From Shimia sp. Alg240-R146 (GTDB lineage Bacteria; Pseudomonadota; Alphaproteobacteria; Rhodobacterales; Rhodobacteraceae), in NCBI RefSeq assembly GCF_947331465.1, contig NZ_CAMZOK010000001.1, positions 1,488,001-1,552,000 on the forward strand: a stretch of 64,000 nucleotides of DNA, written 5' to 3'. Under the pieces are notes generated by a model. The model did no database searches. It was not told the origin of the DNA and worked only from the letters and a program-made list of their open reading frames with translations. This document shows positions 16,553 through 25,203 of this stretch, piece by piece. The translations under genes and the position numbers were made by a program. Within the stretch, counting starts at the first letter, position 1; each line of letters starts with the position of its first letter.

Positions 16553-17839
16553 ATGGCTCTGGATACCGATAGCGCAATTGCGTCTTATGACGCTCCCAAA
16601 AAAGACCTCTATGAGGTGGGTGAAATCCCACCGATGGGATACGTGCCCAAGCAGATGTATGCATGGGCAATCCGTCGTGAGCGTCAGGGCGAGCCCGACA
16701 AGGCGATGTTGCAAGAAGTTGTAGACGTGCCAACGCTGGACAGCCACGAAGTGCTGGTTCTGGTGATGGCTGCCGGTGTGAACTACAACGGCGTTTGGGC
16801 CGGTCTGGGTGTTCCGGTGTCCATGTTTGACGTGCACAAGCAGCCGTATCACATTGCGGGATCCGACGCAGCGGGCATCGTTTGGGCCGTTGGTGATAAG
16901 GTGAAGCGCTGGAAAGTTGGCGACGAAGTTGTGATCCACTGCAACCAGGATGACGGCGACGACGAAGAGTGCAACGGCGGCGATCCGATGTATTCCGACA
17001 GCCAGCGCATCTGGGGCTATGAGACACCTGATGGGTCGTTCTCGCAGTTCACACGTGTGCAGGCGCAGCAGCTGATGCCACGTCCCAAGCACCTGACTTG
17101 GGAAGAGAGCGCGTGTTACACGCTGACACTGGCGACCGCTTACCGTATGTTGTTTGGCCACGAGCCGCACGACCTGAAACCCGGCCAGAACGTTCTGGTT
17201 TGGGGCGCGTCCGGCGGTCTGGGCTCTTATGCGATCCAGCTGATCAACACCGCAGGTGCAAACGCGATTGGCGTGATCTCGGATGAGGACAAACGCGAGT
17301 TTGTGATGGATCTGGGCGCCAAGGGCGTGCTGAACCGCAAGGACTTCAACTGCTGGGGCCAGTTGCCCACAGTGAACACACCGGAATATGCGGAGTGGTT
17401 CAAAGAGGCGCGCAAATTCGGCAAAGCCATCTGGGACATCACCGGCAAAGGCGTCAACGTCGACATGGTGTTTGAGCACCCCGGCGAGGCGACCTTCCCT
17501 GTGTCCACCTTTGTTGTGAAAAAGGGCGGCATGGTTGTGATCTGCGCCGGTACCTCGGGCTTCAACTGTACGTTTGACGTGCGTTACATGTGGATGCACC
17601 AGAAGCGTCTGCAGGGCAGCCACTTTGCCCACCTCAAGCAGGCGGCATCCGCCAACAAGTTGATGGTAGAGCGTCGTCTGGACCCATGCATGTCCGAAGT
17701 CTTCCCTTGGGCGGAACTGCCGGATGCGCACATGAAGATGCTGCGCAATGAGCACAAGCCGGGCAACATGTCGGTTCTGGTGCAGGCACCCAAGACGGGT
17801 CTGCGTACGCTGGAAGACGTGCTCGACGCTGGCAAGTGA
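16553..17839 (+). CDS. ccr: crotonyl-CoA carboxylase/reductase
   Basis: A 428-residue zinc-free MDR-family enzyme catalysing NADPH-dependent reductive carboxylation of crotonyl-CoA to (2S)-ethylmalonyl-CoA, the hallmark step of the ethylmalonyl-CoA pathway. The N-terminal catalytic domain has MYAWAIRRERQGEPDKAM and VLVMAAGVNYNGVWAGLG. The Rossmann domain has VLVWGASGGLGSYAIQL for NADPH. The acid-rich NQDDGDDEECNGGDPM insertion and VDMVFEHPGEATFPVS are typical of Ccr. I chose the ATG at 16553, preceded by TTGGAGG at 16541; the length then matches known Ccr proteins. A strong terminator follows at 17886. The context with ecm, mch and malyl-CoA thioesterase is consistent with a complete acetate-assimilation route. 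Confidence 0.97.
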   Translation: MALDTDSAIASYDAPKKDLYEVGEIPPMGYVPKQMYAWAIRRERQGEPDKAMLQEVVDVPTLDSHEVLVLVMAAGVNYNGVWAGLGVPVSMFDVHKQPYHIAGSDAAGIVWAVGDKVKRWKVGDEVVIHCNQDDGDDEECNGGDPMYSDSQRIWGYETPDGSFSQFTRVQAQQLMPRPKHLTWEESACYTLTLATAYRMLFGHEPHDLKPGQNVLVWGASGGLGSYAIQLINTAGANAIGVISDEDKREFVMDLGAKGVLNRKDFNCWGQLPTVNTPEYAEWFKEARKFGKAIWDITGKGVNVDMVFEHPGEATFPVSTFVVKKGGMVVICAGTSGFNCTFDVRYMWMHQKRLQGSHFAHLKQAASANKLMVERRLDPCMSEVFPWAELPDAHMKMLRNEHKPGNMSVLVQAPKTGLRTLEDVLDAGK

Positions 17840-17885
17840 GCCATATGAGATTGGTCTGAACGGTTTTCCCCCGTTTGTTGACTTA

Positions 17886-17920
17886 CCCCCGGGTCGCAAG
17901 GCTCGGGGGGTTTTTGTTTT
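17886..17920 (+). terminator. rho-independent terminator after ccr
   Basis: CCCCCG (17886-17891) pairs with CGGGGG (17904-17909), with partial pairing inside the loop, followed by GTTTTTGTTTTT. It begins 47 bases after the ccr stop. Confidence 0.85.
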
Positions 17921-17949
17921 TGGGGAAATGGGGAATTTGGGAAAGATCT

Positions 17950-18573
17950 TTAGTGTGGAATCTGTAACTCGCACCTGCCAGAATAGACAGGATGGAGGAT
18001 CCAATTCAAGTTTCTGACTACGAGCAAACGGTCATAAGCCATCATTGCGATTTCGTACCAAATGGCATCAGAAGACAGTTTGGCTTCAATTTCCCTCATC
18101 CGAACCTTTCGTTGGCCTTTTGGGTTTGAGTGAAAAAGGTCTTCACCAAACATGGCTTGCAAAAATTGATTTGCCGAGAATTCGTTGCTCCAACCTCGCA
18201 AAACGCCAGCCTCCCTCCAATGATTTTGGTTCTCATCCAACAAAGCCGTCACGTCAGCATCACGACAACGCTGACGGATTTTGTTCACAATTGAATTGAA
18301 ATATGCGGGTTCATTTTGATGATCAAAGTGCCGGTAATCCACCAAAAAACCCTTTAGTCGAAATCGGGAGACACCCAAATCTGCAGTAGTTTGAATTTTG
18401 TTGTGTTTGTCTCGATAATGACCGCCGTTCAAATTAAACCCCATCGCTTTTAAGTCTTCAAAGTTTTCCCACAGCTCAACGAAGCGGCTATGAAAAACTT
18501 GAAGGTTCTTCAATTCTTCGTCTCTGAAGTGGTCGGAAAGTGGAATGAGTTGGGAGCGATGAGTTTGGATCAT
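17950..18573 (-). CDS. orphan protein of unknown function, low GC
   Basis: A 207-residue protein with no family I recognise. It has an N-terminal helical, charged region (HFRDEELKNLQVFHSRFVEL), a middle DYRHFDHQNEPAYFN segment and a C-terminal half rich in charged residues and tryptophan. It has no signal peptide, no membrane segment and no obvious catalytic motif. Base composition differs from its neighbours: three 60-base rows counted by eye (from 18181, 18301 and 18361) give about 50, 42 and 38% GC. No good ribosome-binding site precedes the ATG at 18573. It lies between the ccr terminator and a helicase gene and opposes both. Recent acquisition is the likely explanation; a decaying gene is possible. 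Confidence 0.55.
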   Translation of the reverse strand: MIQTHRSQLIPLSDHFRDEELKNLQVFHSRFVELWENFEDLKAMGFNLNGGHYRDKHNKIQTTADLGVSRFRLKGFLVDYRHFDHQNEPAYFNSIVNKIRQRCRDADVTALLDENQNHWREAGVLRGWSNEFSANQFLQAMFGEDLFHSNPKGQRKVRMREIEAKLSSDAIWYEIAMMAYDRLLVVRNLNWILHPVYSGRCELQIPH

Positions 18574-18747
18574 AGTTCAAGCCGAGCATTTTTCAAAAAG
18601 GTTGCAAGTTTCCGCGTTTGAGAGGCGGCGATTCTTGTGTCGACTTCGTTAGTAACACGAAGCTTCCTGGGTTCTGAATTAAGGCTCCTTTCCGTGCAGG
18701 CGAGAAACCCGCTGGCCCCCATCCGCCGCCCAATATAGGGTCGCGCC

Positions 18748-20280
18748 ATGAGCAGCACTTCCGTTACATTCAGCCACGATCAGGCCGAGGCCTTTGACAA
18801 TATCTCTTCCATGCTCAAGGGGCTTGGGGTGGATTTGGACGATGGCATTCTGACGCCCGCCACCGAAGGCAAACAGGCGATTGCGGCGGTGACTGGCAAA
18901 GCCGGATCGGGCAAGACGCTGTTGTTGGCCGAGATGGTCAAAGCGCTGGAAGCGGCGGGCGTGGACATCGTGTCGGGCGACTATGAAGGCAAGCGCAAGA
19001 AAGACAAACGCACGCTGGCCATTCTGGCACCCACCAACAAAGCAGCAAGTGTGTTGCGGATGCGCGGCGTGCCAGCGACGACGATCCACCGGATCATCTA
19101 TACGCCCGTCTATGACCCAGAATACGAAAAGATCGCGGAGTGGTTGGCGGAAAATGGTGAGCGGCCCGAGATTGAGGGGCTGACGGATGACGCGCTGGAC
19201 CGGGCGGCGGCGTTTTACAAGCTGCACAAATCCATCCCCGGAGCGCTGGCGGCAGCGGGGTTGCGGGGCAGTGATTTCATCACCGGCTGGAAGCGGCGCG
19301 ATGATCCGCTTGATATCGGGTTCATCGACGAAAGCTCGATGCTCGATGACAAGCAGTATGACGATCTGAAAGAGATTTTCAGCACGCTGGTGTTGTTTGG
19401 CGATCCGGCGCAGTTGGCGCCCGTGAACCAGTCCGGCGCAATGGTGTTTGACAAGTTGCCAGCGCCGGCGGTCTACAATCTGGAGCGCATCCACCGGCAG
19501 GACGCGGACAATCCGATTTTGGATCTGGCGCATGCGCTGGCTGATCCGGAACTGACGTTTCAGGATTTTGAACGCATGATTGAGGACGTGTCACGCAAGG
19601 ATGATCGCGTGATACTGGGGCAGCGGGTTGAAGTGGACCTGATGGCGCGCAGTCCGGTTCTGGTGTGGCGCAATGCGACGCGCATTCGGTTAATCGAGGC
19701 ATTCCGGCGGGTGCATCACGCACCCGAGGATGAATTGCTGGAAGGTGAGCCGTTGATTTGCGACGGCATTGAGTTGCCGATGAAACACCGCAAAAAGCGG
19801 CTGGATCTTGAGGCACGCGGGCTGATCAAAGGGGCGCAGGTTGTGTACCTCGGCCCCGGGCGCAAACCGGGGTTTTCGCGGCTTCACGTGATGGGCGCAG
19901 AAGACCCTCGGGTGTCGGCGGCGTCGATTGTGAAGATCGAAAAACCGGACGAGGAAGAGCCGTTTATTCCATTTGCGGCCCGCATGGGGGCGACGTTTTT
20001 GCATGGGGCTGCGGTGACGATCCACAAGGCGCAGGGGAGCCAGTGGGAAAACGTACAGGTGTTCGCGCCGGACCTGTTTGTGGCGGCCCGCATGAACCGG
20101 ATTGAGGCGGGCCAACCGTTGTGGAAGCGGCTGGCTTATGTGGCGATCACGCGGGCGAGTGAGCGGCTTTATTGGGTCGTCAGGAACCGGTTGGCCAAGC
20201 CGACCTATGATTTGCAGGTCGATGATCTGGCGGTGGCGCCGGTGCCGTTGACTTTGGAAGTGCAGGAGGACGCGTCATGA
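18748..20280 (+). CDS. RecD-like superfamily 1 DNA helicase / AAA ATPase
   Basis: A 510-residue helicase. Motif I, VTGKAGSGKTLLLAEM, lies near residues 49-64. Motif Ia-like LAPTNKAASVLR follows, then motif II FIDESSML with a DES variant of the Walker B, motif III LFGDPAQLAPV, and an arginine-bearing ERIHRQ motif IV. The C-terminal UvrD_C_2-type block has VTIHKAQGSQWENV and YVAITRASERLYWV (motifs V-VI). It resembles stand-alone RecD-like/Pif1-like helicases found in Rhodobacteraceae, not the RecBCD subunit; no recB or recC is nearby. It overlaps the following SDR gene by 4 bases (ATGA), so the pair is co-translated although no functional link is obvious. Confidence 0.88.
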   Translation: MSSTSVTFSHDQAEAFDNISSMLKGLGVDLDDGILTPATEGKQAIAAVTGKAGSGKTLLLAEMVKALEAAGVDIVSGDYEGKRKKDKRTLAILAPTNKAASVLRMRGVPATTIHRIIYTPVYDPEYEKIAEWLAENGERPEIEGLTDDALDRAAAFYKLHKSIPGALAAAGLRGSDFITGWKRRDDPLDIGFIDESSMLDDKQYDDLKEIFSTLVLFGDPAQLAPVNQSGAMVFDKLPAPAVYNLERIHRQDADNPILDLAHALADPELTFQDFERMIEDVSRKDDRVILGQRVEVDLMARSPVLVWRNATRIRLIEAFRRVHHAPEDELLEGEPLICDGIELPMKHRKKRLDLEARGLIKGAQVVYLGPGRKPGFSRLHVMGAEDPRVSAASIVKIEKPDEEEPFIPFAARMGATFLHGAAVTIHKAQGSQWENVQVFAPDLFVAARMNRIEAGQPLWKRLAYVAITRASERLYWVVRNRLAKPTYDLQVDDLAVAPVPLTLEVQEDAS

Positions 20281-21005
20281 AAAGCATTATCATCACTGGG
20301 GCCAGTCAGGGGATTGGCCGCAAGACTGCTGAGATGTTTCTGGATGCGGGCTGGCGTGTGGGTCTGTTGGCGCGAAGTACGGAGAGGCTGGCGGCGGTGG
20401 CCGAGGGGCGTGAGGGTGCCGTGGTGCTTGAGGCCGATGTGAGCGATGAGGCGGCGATGGCGGCGGCGTTTGAGCGCTTTGTCGGCAAGGCCGGCCGGCT
20501 GGATGCGCTGTTTAACAACGCTGGCCTGTTTGGCCCTGCCGGCAGCATCGATGAGGTACCGCTGGCCGGTTTTGACGAGGTGATGTCCGTCAATGTGCGG
20601 GGCATGTTCGTGGCGGCGCAATTGGCGTTCAAACAGATGCGCGCACAATGCCCGAAGGGCGGGCGGATCATCAACAACGGCAGCCTTTCTGCGCATGTGC
20701 CGCGTGAAGGATCGGTCTGCTACACAATGAGCAAACACGCCATTACCGGCCTGACGCGCACGTTGTCGCTTGACGGACGGCCCCATGACATCGCCTGCGG
20801 ACAGATCGACATTGGCAATGCCGCCACGGATATGGTGGCGGGTTTGAATGACGCTTTGGCGGCTCAGGGCAAAGACCCGATTGCCACTATGGACGTAACG
20901 GATGCGGCGAAATCGGTTTTGCATATGGCGGAGTTGCCATTGGCTTCCAACGTGCAGTTCATGACGGTGATGGCGACCAAAATGCCCTTTATCGGGCGGG
21001 GTTAG
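20277..21005 (+). CDS. short-chain dehydrogenase/reductase (SDR)
   Basis: A 242-residue classical SDR. The cofactor-binding IITGASQGIGRKTAEMF is at the N-terminus, LFNNAGLFGPAG carries the NNAG motif, and INNGSLSAHVPREG is followed by CYTMSKHAITGLTRTL with the catalytic Y-x3-K. The preceding serine is present in NGSLS. Substrate unknown; the R and R/K residues in the first beta-turn region (LLARSTERL) suggest NADP(H). Its start overlaps the helicase stop by 4 bases and its stop lies 1 base before a small unknown gene, so the three genes form one transcription unit. Confidence 0.9.
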   Translation: MKSIIITGASQGIGRKTAEMFLDAGWRVGLLARSTERLAAVAEGREGAVVLEADVSDEAAMAAAFERFVGKAGRLDALFNNAGLFGPAGSIDEVPLAGFDEVMSVNVRGMFVAAQLAFKQMRAQCPKGGRIINNGSLSAHVPREGSVCYTMSKHAITGLTRTLSLDGRPHDIACGQIDIGNAATDMVAGLNDALAAQGKDPIATMDVTDAAKSVLHMAELPLASNVQFMTVMATKMPFIGRG

Positions 21006-21006
21006 A

Positions 21007-21225
21007 ATGCGGGAGAGTTTGCGCGCAAAGGCTATTCAAATTTGTGACCGCAAAATAGTGGCAAAGGGCGATGCAGTGGGATTGTCGTTCTATGCATTTT
21101 TTGCCAACAAAAACGACGACCCGGATTTGCTATGGGAAGCTGCGCATTGGTGGATTAAAACCCACCAGCTTGATCACTTTGAGAAGGCTGTAAAAATTCG
21201 GGCTTTGATTGTCGCAGGACAATAG
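21007..21225 (+). CDS. small protein of unknown function (possibly DUF6500)
   Basis: A 72-residue protein starting MRESLRAKAIQICDRKI, with a characteristic GLSFYAFFANKNDDPDLL centre and a WWIKTHQLDHFEKAVKIR tail. The pattern resembles a family I recall as DUF6500, small proteins of unknown role in marine proteobacteria; that label is from memory. A GGGG lies before the ATG, which follows the SDR stop by one base. It is predicted to be soluble and helical with paired tryptophans. It converges on the TIGR02186 gene, with only 11 bases between the stops. Confidence 0.65.
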   Translation: MRESLRAKAIQICDRKIVAKGDAVGLSFYAFFANKNDDPDLLWEAAHWWIKTHQLDHFEKAVKIRALIVAGQ

Positions 21226-21236
21226 CGCCTTAGGGG

Positions 21237-22004
21237 CTATCCGCGCCTTAGCAGCGAAAACGCAGCAGATGCGCCCCAGCCGGCAGCGATGGCGATGGCC
21301 AGCGACATCAGGCCGTACCACAGCGGGTTTTCACGTGACAAATCGTAAAGCCAGCGTTCCAGCCCAACTTTGTTGACGTTGATCACGGTTTCAAATTGCG
21401 ACACCACATTGCCGCCGCGGGTCAGGAAAATCCGCGTGGGATAATTTCCTTCGGTCAGGTTTGCGGGCATCTGGATGGTTGTGCGAAACAGGGTTTGTTC
21501 GTCAAACCGCACCGCGCCGTCGAGCTTTTGATAAAGGCCCTCGTTCTGGCGAATGCGGATCACGGCTTCGGTGAAATCTTGGGGGTTGGCGACATCCATT
21601 GGCGCGCCGACAGAGCGGATCGCAAGCGGGATGGAGATTTTGTGGCGCTGATCTTCAACGTTGGAGAGCACCTCGGAGAAGGGCGCGGATGTGGCCACGG
21701 CATAAAAGCTCGGCGCGGTGTCGACTTCGACGGCGTCGGTGTTGACCCAGATGCCAAACCGGCGCTCCTTGCGGCGCACAGTGATAGGGCCGGTTGGGCC
21801 GGAGACCGCAATCACCACCTGCAGTGGCGGGGTTTCCTGAATGGCCTCTTCACGTTTGACCGCGCCAAACAGCAGGATTTCCTTGCCGTTGAACGTGGCC
21901 GTGATGGCGACTTTGTCTTGGCTGAGGCCCAGCACGACTTGTTCGGCACGGGCCGGAAGGGTCACGAGTGTCAGCAACAGGAGGATAAGGCTGCGCAGAA
22001 GCAT
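21237..22004 (-). CDS. TIGR02186 family membrane-anchored periplasmic protein
   Basis: A 255-residue protein with a cleavable-looking signal (MLLRSLILLLLTLVTLPARA), a large beta-rich periplasmic region and one C-terminal membrane helix (WYGLMSLAIAIAAGW). The segments GLSQDKVAITATFNG and LFGAVKREEAI are typical of TIGR02186, a family found next to TauE/SafE-type exporters in alphaproteobacteria. Its start overlaps the TauE stop by one base, so the two are translationally coupled. It probably assists or senses the exporter at the outer face of the inner membrane; this is inferred from the conserved pairing. Confidence 0.85.
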   Translation of the reverse strand: MLLRSLILLLLTLVTLPARAEQVVLGLSQDKVAITATFNGKEILLFGAVKREEAIQETPPLQVVIAVSGPTGPITVRRKERRFGIWVNTDAVEVDTAPSFYAVATSAPFSEVLSNVEDQRHKISIPLAIRSVGAPMDVANPQDFTEAVIRIRQNEGLYQKLDGAVRFDEQTLFRTTIQMPANLTEGNYPTRIFLTRGGNVVSQFETVINVNKVGLERWLYDLSRENPLWYGLMSLAIAIAAGWGASAAFSLLRRG

Positions 22005-22918
22005 CAGTGGCCTCCTGACGCGCCGAGCGAAAACAGCTCGGTGGGTTGCAGCAAGAGATCAAGGCCCAGTTTGGCACAGACGGCAATCACCAGAAGCGCC
22101 AGAAGGATGCGGAGCTGTTCTGCTTTGAGATAGGTGCCAAGGCGCGTGCCGATCTGCGCGCCGATCACGCCGCCAACAAGTAAGAGCACCGCAAGCGCGA
22201 TATCCACAGTGAAGTTGGTGGTGGCGTGCAAGAGCGTGGTGAATGCGGTGACAAAGATGATCTGGAAAAGCGAGGTGCCGACCACAACTTTGGTCGGCAT
22301 GCCCAGTAGATAGATCATCGCGGGCACCATGATAAAGCCGCCGCCAACGCCCATGATGGCAGACAGGATGCCGACAAAGACGCCGACGACCATCGGGGGG
22401 ATCACGGAGATATACAGGCCAGACACGCGAAAGCGCATCTTAAACGGCAGGCCGTGGATCCAGTTGTGTTTCTTGCGGGTGGGCGGGACGTTGTTGCGCG
22501 ACTTGCGCAGGGCGTTCAGGCTTTCGACAAACATCAAAGAGCCGATCACGCCAAGAAAGACCACGTAACAGAGCTTGACCAGCAGATCGACTTGGCCCTG
22601 CGATTTCAGGTAATTAAAGACCACAACCCCAAGCGCGGCCCCGAAAAGGCCTCCGACAAGCAACACAGTGCCCATCTTGAAGTCCACGTTGCGTCGCCTG
22701 ACATGCGCCAGCACGCCCGAAAAAGACGAAGCCACGATCTGGTTGGCTTCGGTGGCCACAGCCACAGCGGGAGGGATGCCTATAAAGAACAGGATCGGCG
22801 TCATCAGAAAGCCGCCACCTACACCAAACATGCCCGACAAAATGCCAACCAAGCCGCCCATGCCCAAGAGCAGAAAGGCGTTCACAGAGACTTCGGCGAT
22901 GGGAAGGTAGATCTGCAT
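22004..22918 (-). CDS. TauE/SafE family sulfite/organosulfonate exporter
   Basis: A 304-residue membrane protein with about eight helices and the duplicated TauE signature: GMFGVGGGFLMTPIL in the first half and SAIMGVGGGFIMVPAMI in the second. Both glycine-rich loops are intact. Members export sulfite, sulfoacetate or related anions. I chose the ATG at 22918 (MQIYLPIAEVSVN); an in-frame ATG at 22957 would add 13 polar residues without improving topology. It is paired with TIGR02186 downstream. No sulfonate-degradation genes are visible, so the substrate is unknown. Confidence 0.88.
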   Translation of the reverse strand: MQIYLPIAEVSVNAFLLLGMGGLVGILSGMFGVGGGFLMTPILFFIGIPPAVAVATEANQIVASSFSGVLAHVRRRNVDFKMGTVLLVGGLFGAALGVVVFNYLKSQGQVDLLVKLCYVVFLGVIGSLMFVESLNALRKSRNNVPPTRKKHNWIHGLPFKMRFRVSGLYISVIPPMVVGVFVGILSAIMGVGGGFIMVPAMIYLLGMPTKVVVGTSLFQIIFVTAFTTLLHATTNFTVDIALAVLLLVGGVIGAQIGTRLGTYLKAEQLRILLALLVIAVCAKLGLDLLLQPTELFSLGASGGH

Positions 22919-23035
22919 AGTTTTTGATAGCGTTAGCGGGCGGGGCTTTGCAACCACGCGGGACAGAGAAAACGCCCACAGGACAGATCATTGGGGTCAA
23001 TCTGGACTTATTTGTGCGTATCAGAGCGCTGCCAG

Positions 23036-23076
23036 TTCAAAAAGCCCCGCCTGCAGTGCCGCGGGCGGGGCTTTGT
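23036..23076 (-). terminator. terminator of the BMP-type ABC transporter operon
   Basis: On the minus strand AAAGCCCCGCC pairs with GGCGGGGCTTT (23064-23074 with 23041-23051) around 12 bases, running into TTTTTG. It follows the last permease stop by 25 bases. Confidence 0.85.
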
Positions 23077-23098
23077 CGAGTAAATTGTCGGTCAGCTG

Positions 23099-24109
23099 TC
23101 AGCGTTCCTTGATGTAGGGCTCGGCGCTGGCCTTTGGCGGGATTGCCTTGCCGATAAAGCCCGCGAGGATCACCACGGTCAGGATGTAGGGCAGGGCGCC
23201 CAGCAGCTGAATCTGAACCTTGAGACCGGTCAGGTTTGTGATGATGTCAGGCCGCAATTCCAACGCTTGGAACAGACCAAAGAGCAGGCAGGCCCAAAGT
23301 GCGTAAACCGGACGCCATTTCGCAAAGATCAGGGCGGCGAGCGCTATAAAGCCACGACCGGCGGTCATGTCTTTGACAAAGCCGGCCTGAAGAGCAGTCG
23401 ACAGGTAAGCACCGGCGACGCCGCACAGCACGCCGCAAATCAGCACCGCGCTGTAGCGCAGCCAGACCACTGACACGCCAGCGGTGTCCACGGCGGCCGG
23501 GTTTTCGCCCACAGCACGCAGACGCAGACCAAAGCGCGTGCGGAACAGTAACCACCATGTCAGCGGCACGGTGAGCACCGCCAGATACACCAAAATCGAG
23601 TGGCCCGAGATCAGTTCGGAGTAGAACTGTTGCAGGGGACCGGCTTCGGCGATCATCTGGCTCAGCGGTCGGCCTGCCGCCTCGGCGTCAGGTAGGCCAA
23701 TGGCGAAGGGCAGGTCGATTGGTTCAAACCTTGCAGAGCCTGTCAGGGACGGGGTACGTCCGCCTTGTTTGAACCAGCTTTGCGCAACCAGAACTGTCAT
23801 GCCTGCGGCGAGAAAGTTGATCGCAACACCTGAGATCAGTTGGTTGCCACGGAAGGTGATCGATGCCAGACCGTGCACTGTTGCCAGCGCCACGGAAGCG
23901 CCGATGCCTGCGAGCATGCCGACCCAGGCGTTGCCTGAGTAGAAGGCAGCAGCTGCCGAGAAGAACGCCGCAGCGAGCATTTTGCCCTCAAGCCCGATAT
24001 CAACAACGCCGGAGCGTTCCGAATAGAGACCGGCAAGACAGGCCAGCAGAAGCGGAGTGGCGAGGCGGACGGTGGTGTCCAGAACCTGAAGTAGTGTCAG
24101 AAAGTCCAT
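23099..24109 (-). CDS. BMP-type (nucleoside-like) ABC transporter permease 2
   Basis: A 336-residue inner-membrane permease with about eight helices, of the BPD_transp_2 (branched-chain/ribose/nucleoside) type. Typical features are ERSGVVDIGLEGKMLAAAF near the N-terminus, GNQLISGVAINFLAAG in the middle and the cytoplasmic RFGLRLRAVGENPAAVDTAG loop that contacts the ATPase. This matches the second permease of YufQ/NupQ-like purine-nucleoside importers. It is the last gene of a minus-strand operon and overlaps the preceding permease by one base. A strong terminator follows. Confidence 0.9.
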   Translation of the reverse strand: MDFLTLLQVLDTTVRLATPLLLACLAGLYSERSGVVDIGLEGKMLAAAFFSAAAAFYSGNAWVGMLAGIGASVALATVHGLASITFRGNQLISGVAINFLAAGMTVLVAQSWFKQGGRTPSLTGSARFEPIDLPFAIGLPDAEAAGRPLSQMIAEAGPLQQFYSELISGHSILVYLAVLTVPLTWWLLFRTRFGLRLRAVGENPAAVDTAGVSVVWLRYSAVLICGVLCGVAGAYLSTALQAGFVKDMTAGRGFIALAALIFAKWRPVYALWACLLFGLFQALELRPDIITNLTGLKVQIQLLGALPYILTVVILAGFIGKAIPPKASAEPYIKER

Positions 24110-25203
24110 CAGGTGTTCCTCCGGCGCATCGCGATGAAGATTTTTTCAACGGGTTCGCGCACCATATTGTCCAAGGCTCCGGTGAAGAGGATCACCAGCG
24201 CCTGAATAACCACGATCAATTCGCGTGGGATCGATGTCCAAAGCGCCAGTTCTGCGCCGCCTTGGTAGAGGAAGCCAAACAGGATCGCGGCGAGGAACAC
24301 ACCGAACGGGTGATTGCGGCCCATCAGCGCCACGGCGATGCCAATAAAGCCGGCCCCTTCGGTGGAGTTCAGGATCAGGCGTTCCGTTTCACCCATGGTG
24401 GTGTTGACCGACATCATGCCCGCCAGCGCGCCAGAGATCAGCATGGCAACCACGGTGATCTTGACCGGGCTGATGCCCGCATATTTGGCACCAGTTTCCG
24501 ATTGGCCAAAGGCGCGGATCTCATAACCCAGACGGGTGCGCCAGATCAGCACCCAGACAAGCACACAAGCCGCCATCGCAAGGAAAAAGGTCACGTTGGC
24601 CGGTGCACCGCGGAACATCGGGGTTTCGGCGGTGGAGAACATGTCCTGAAACGAGGGCAGGTGGGTGGCGGCAGGGAATTTGGCCGAGGCCGGGTCCATC
24701 GCCCCAACAGGGCGCAGCAGTTCCACCAGAACATAGTTCAGGAGCGCGGCTGCGATGAAGTTGAACATGATCGTGGTGATCACGATGTGGCTGCCGCGTT
24801 TGGCCTGAAAATAGGCGGGGATCAACGCCCAGAGAGCGCCAAAGCAGGCGGCGCCAACGGAAGCGCCCAGGATGGCAAGCGACCAGTGTGGCCAAGGTAT
24901 GTAGAGGCACACCAGCGCCACGCCGAGACCGCCGATCATCGCCTGACCTTCGCCGCCGATGTTAAACAGGCGGGCGTGAAAGGCGACCGACACAGCAAGG
25001 CCGGTGAACAGGAAGTTGGTGGCATAATAGAGCGTGTAGCCCCAGCCAGCCGAGCGCATCAAAGCGCCGTCAATCATCAGCTTGAGCGCCTCGATCGGGT
25101 TTTCACCGATGGCCAGAATGACCAAAGCCGAAAAAAACGCGGCCAGAAGCAAGGAGATGAGCGGGATCAGGACGATGTCGGCCCATTTAGGCATCTTATC
25201 CAT
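24109..25203 (-). CDS. BMP-type (nucleoside-like) ABC transporter permease 1
   Basis: A 364-residue permease with about nine helices. Markers are FNIGGEGQAMIGGLGVAL and RTRLGYEIRAFGQSETGAKY, the EAA-like cytoplasmic loop, followed by GMMSVNTTMGETERL. It is the YufP/NupP-like partner of the following permease. I chose ATG 25203 (MDKMPKWAD), which overlaps the ATPase stop by 8 bases; a start at 25194 is also possible. It forms the heterodimeric channel with the downstream permease. Substrate probably nucleoside or another ribosyl compound, inferred from the family of the binding protein. Confidence 0.9.
   Translation of the reverse strand: MDKMPKWADIVLIPLISLLLAAFFSALVILAIGENPIEALKLMIDGALMRSAGWGYTLYYATNFLFTGLAVSVAFHARLFNIGGEGQAMIGGLGVALVCLYIPWPHWSLAILGASVGAACFGALWALIPAYFQAKRGSHIVITTIMFNFIAAALLNYVLVELLRPVGAMDPASAKFPAATHLPSFQDMFSTAETPMFRGAPANVTFFLAMAACVLVWVLIWRTRLGYEIRAFGQSETGAKYAGISPVKITVVAMLISGALAGMMSVNTTMGETERLILNSTEGAGFIGIAVALMGRNHPFGVFLAAILFGFLYQGGAELALWTSIPRELIVVIQALVILFTGALDNMVREPVEKIFIAMRRRNT

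Noticed and set aside
16478-18004. Minus-strand frame of about 500 codons across ccr
   Set aside because: ccr is certain on the plus strand and the mirror protein is rich in His/Arg/Val without motifs, typical of a shadow frame.
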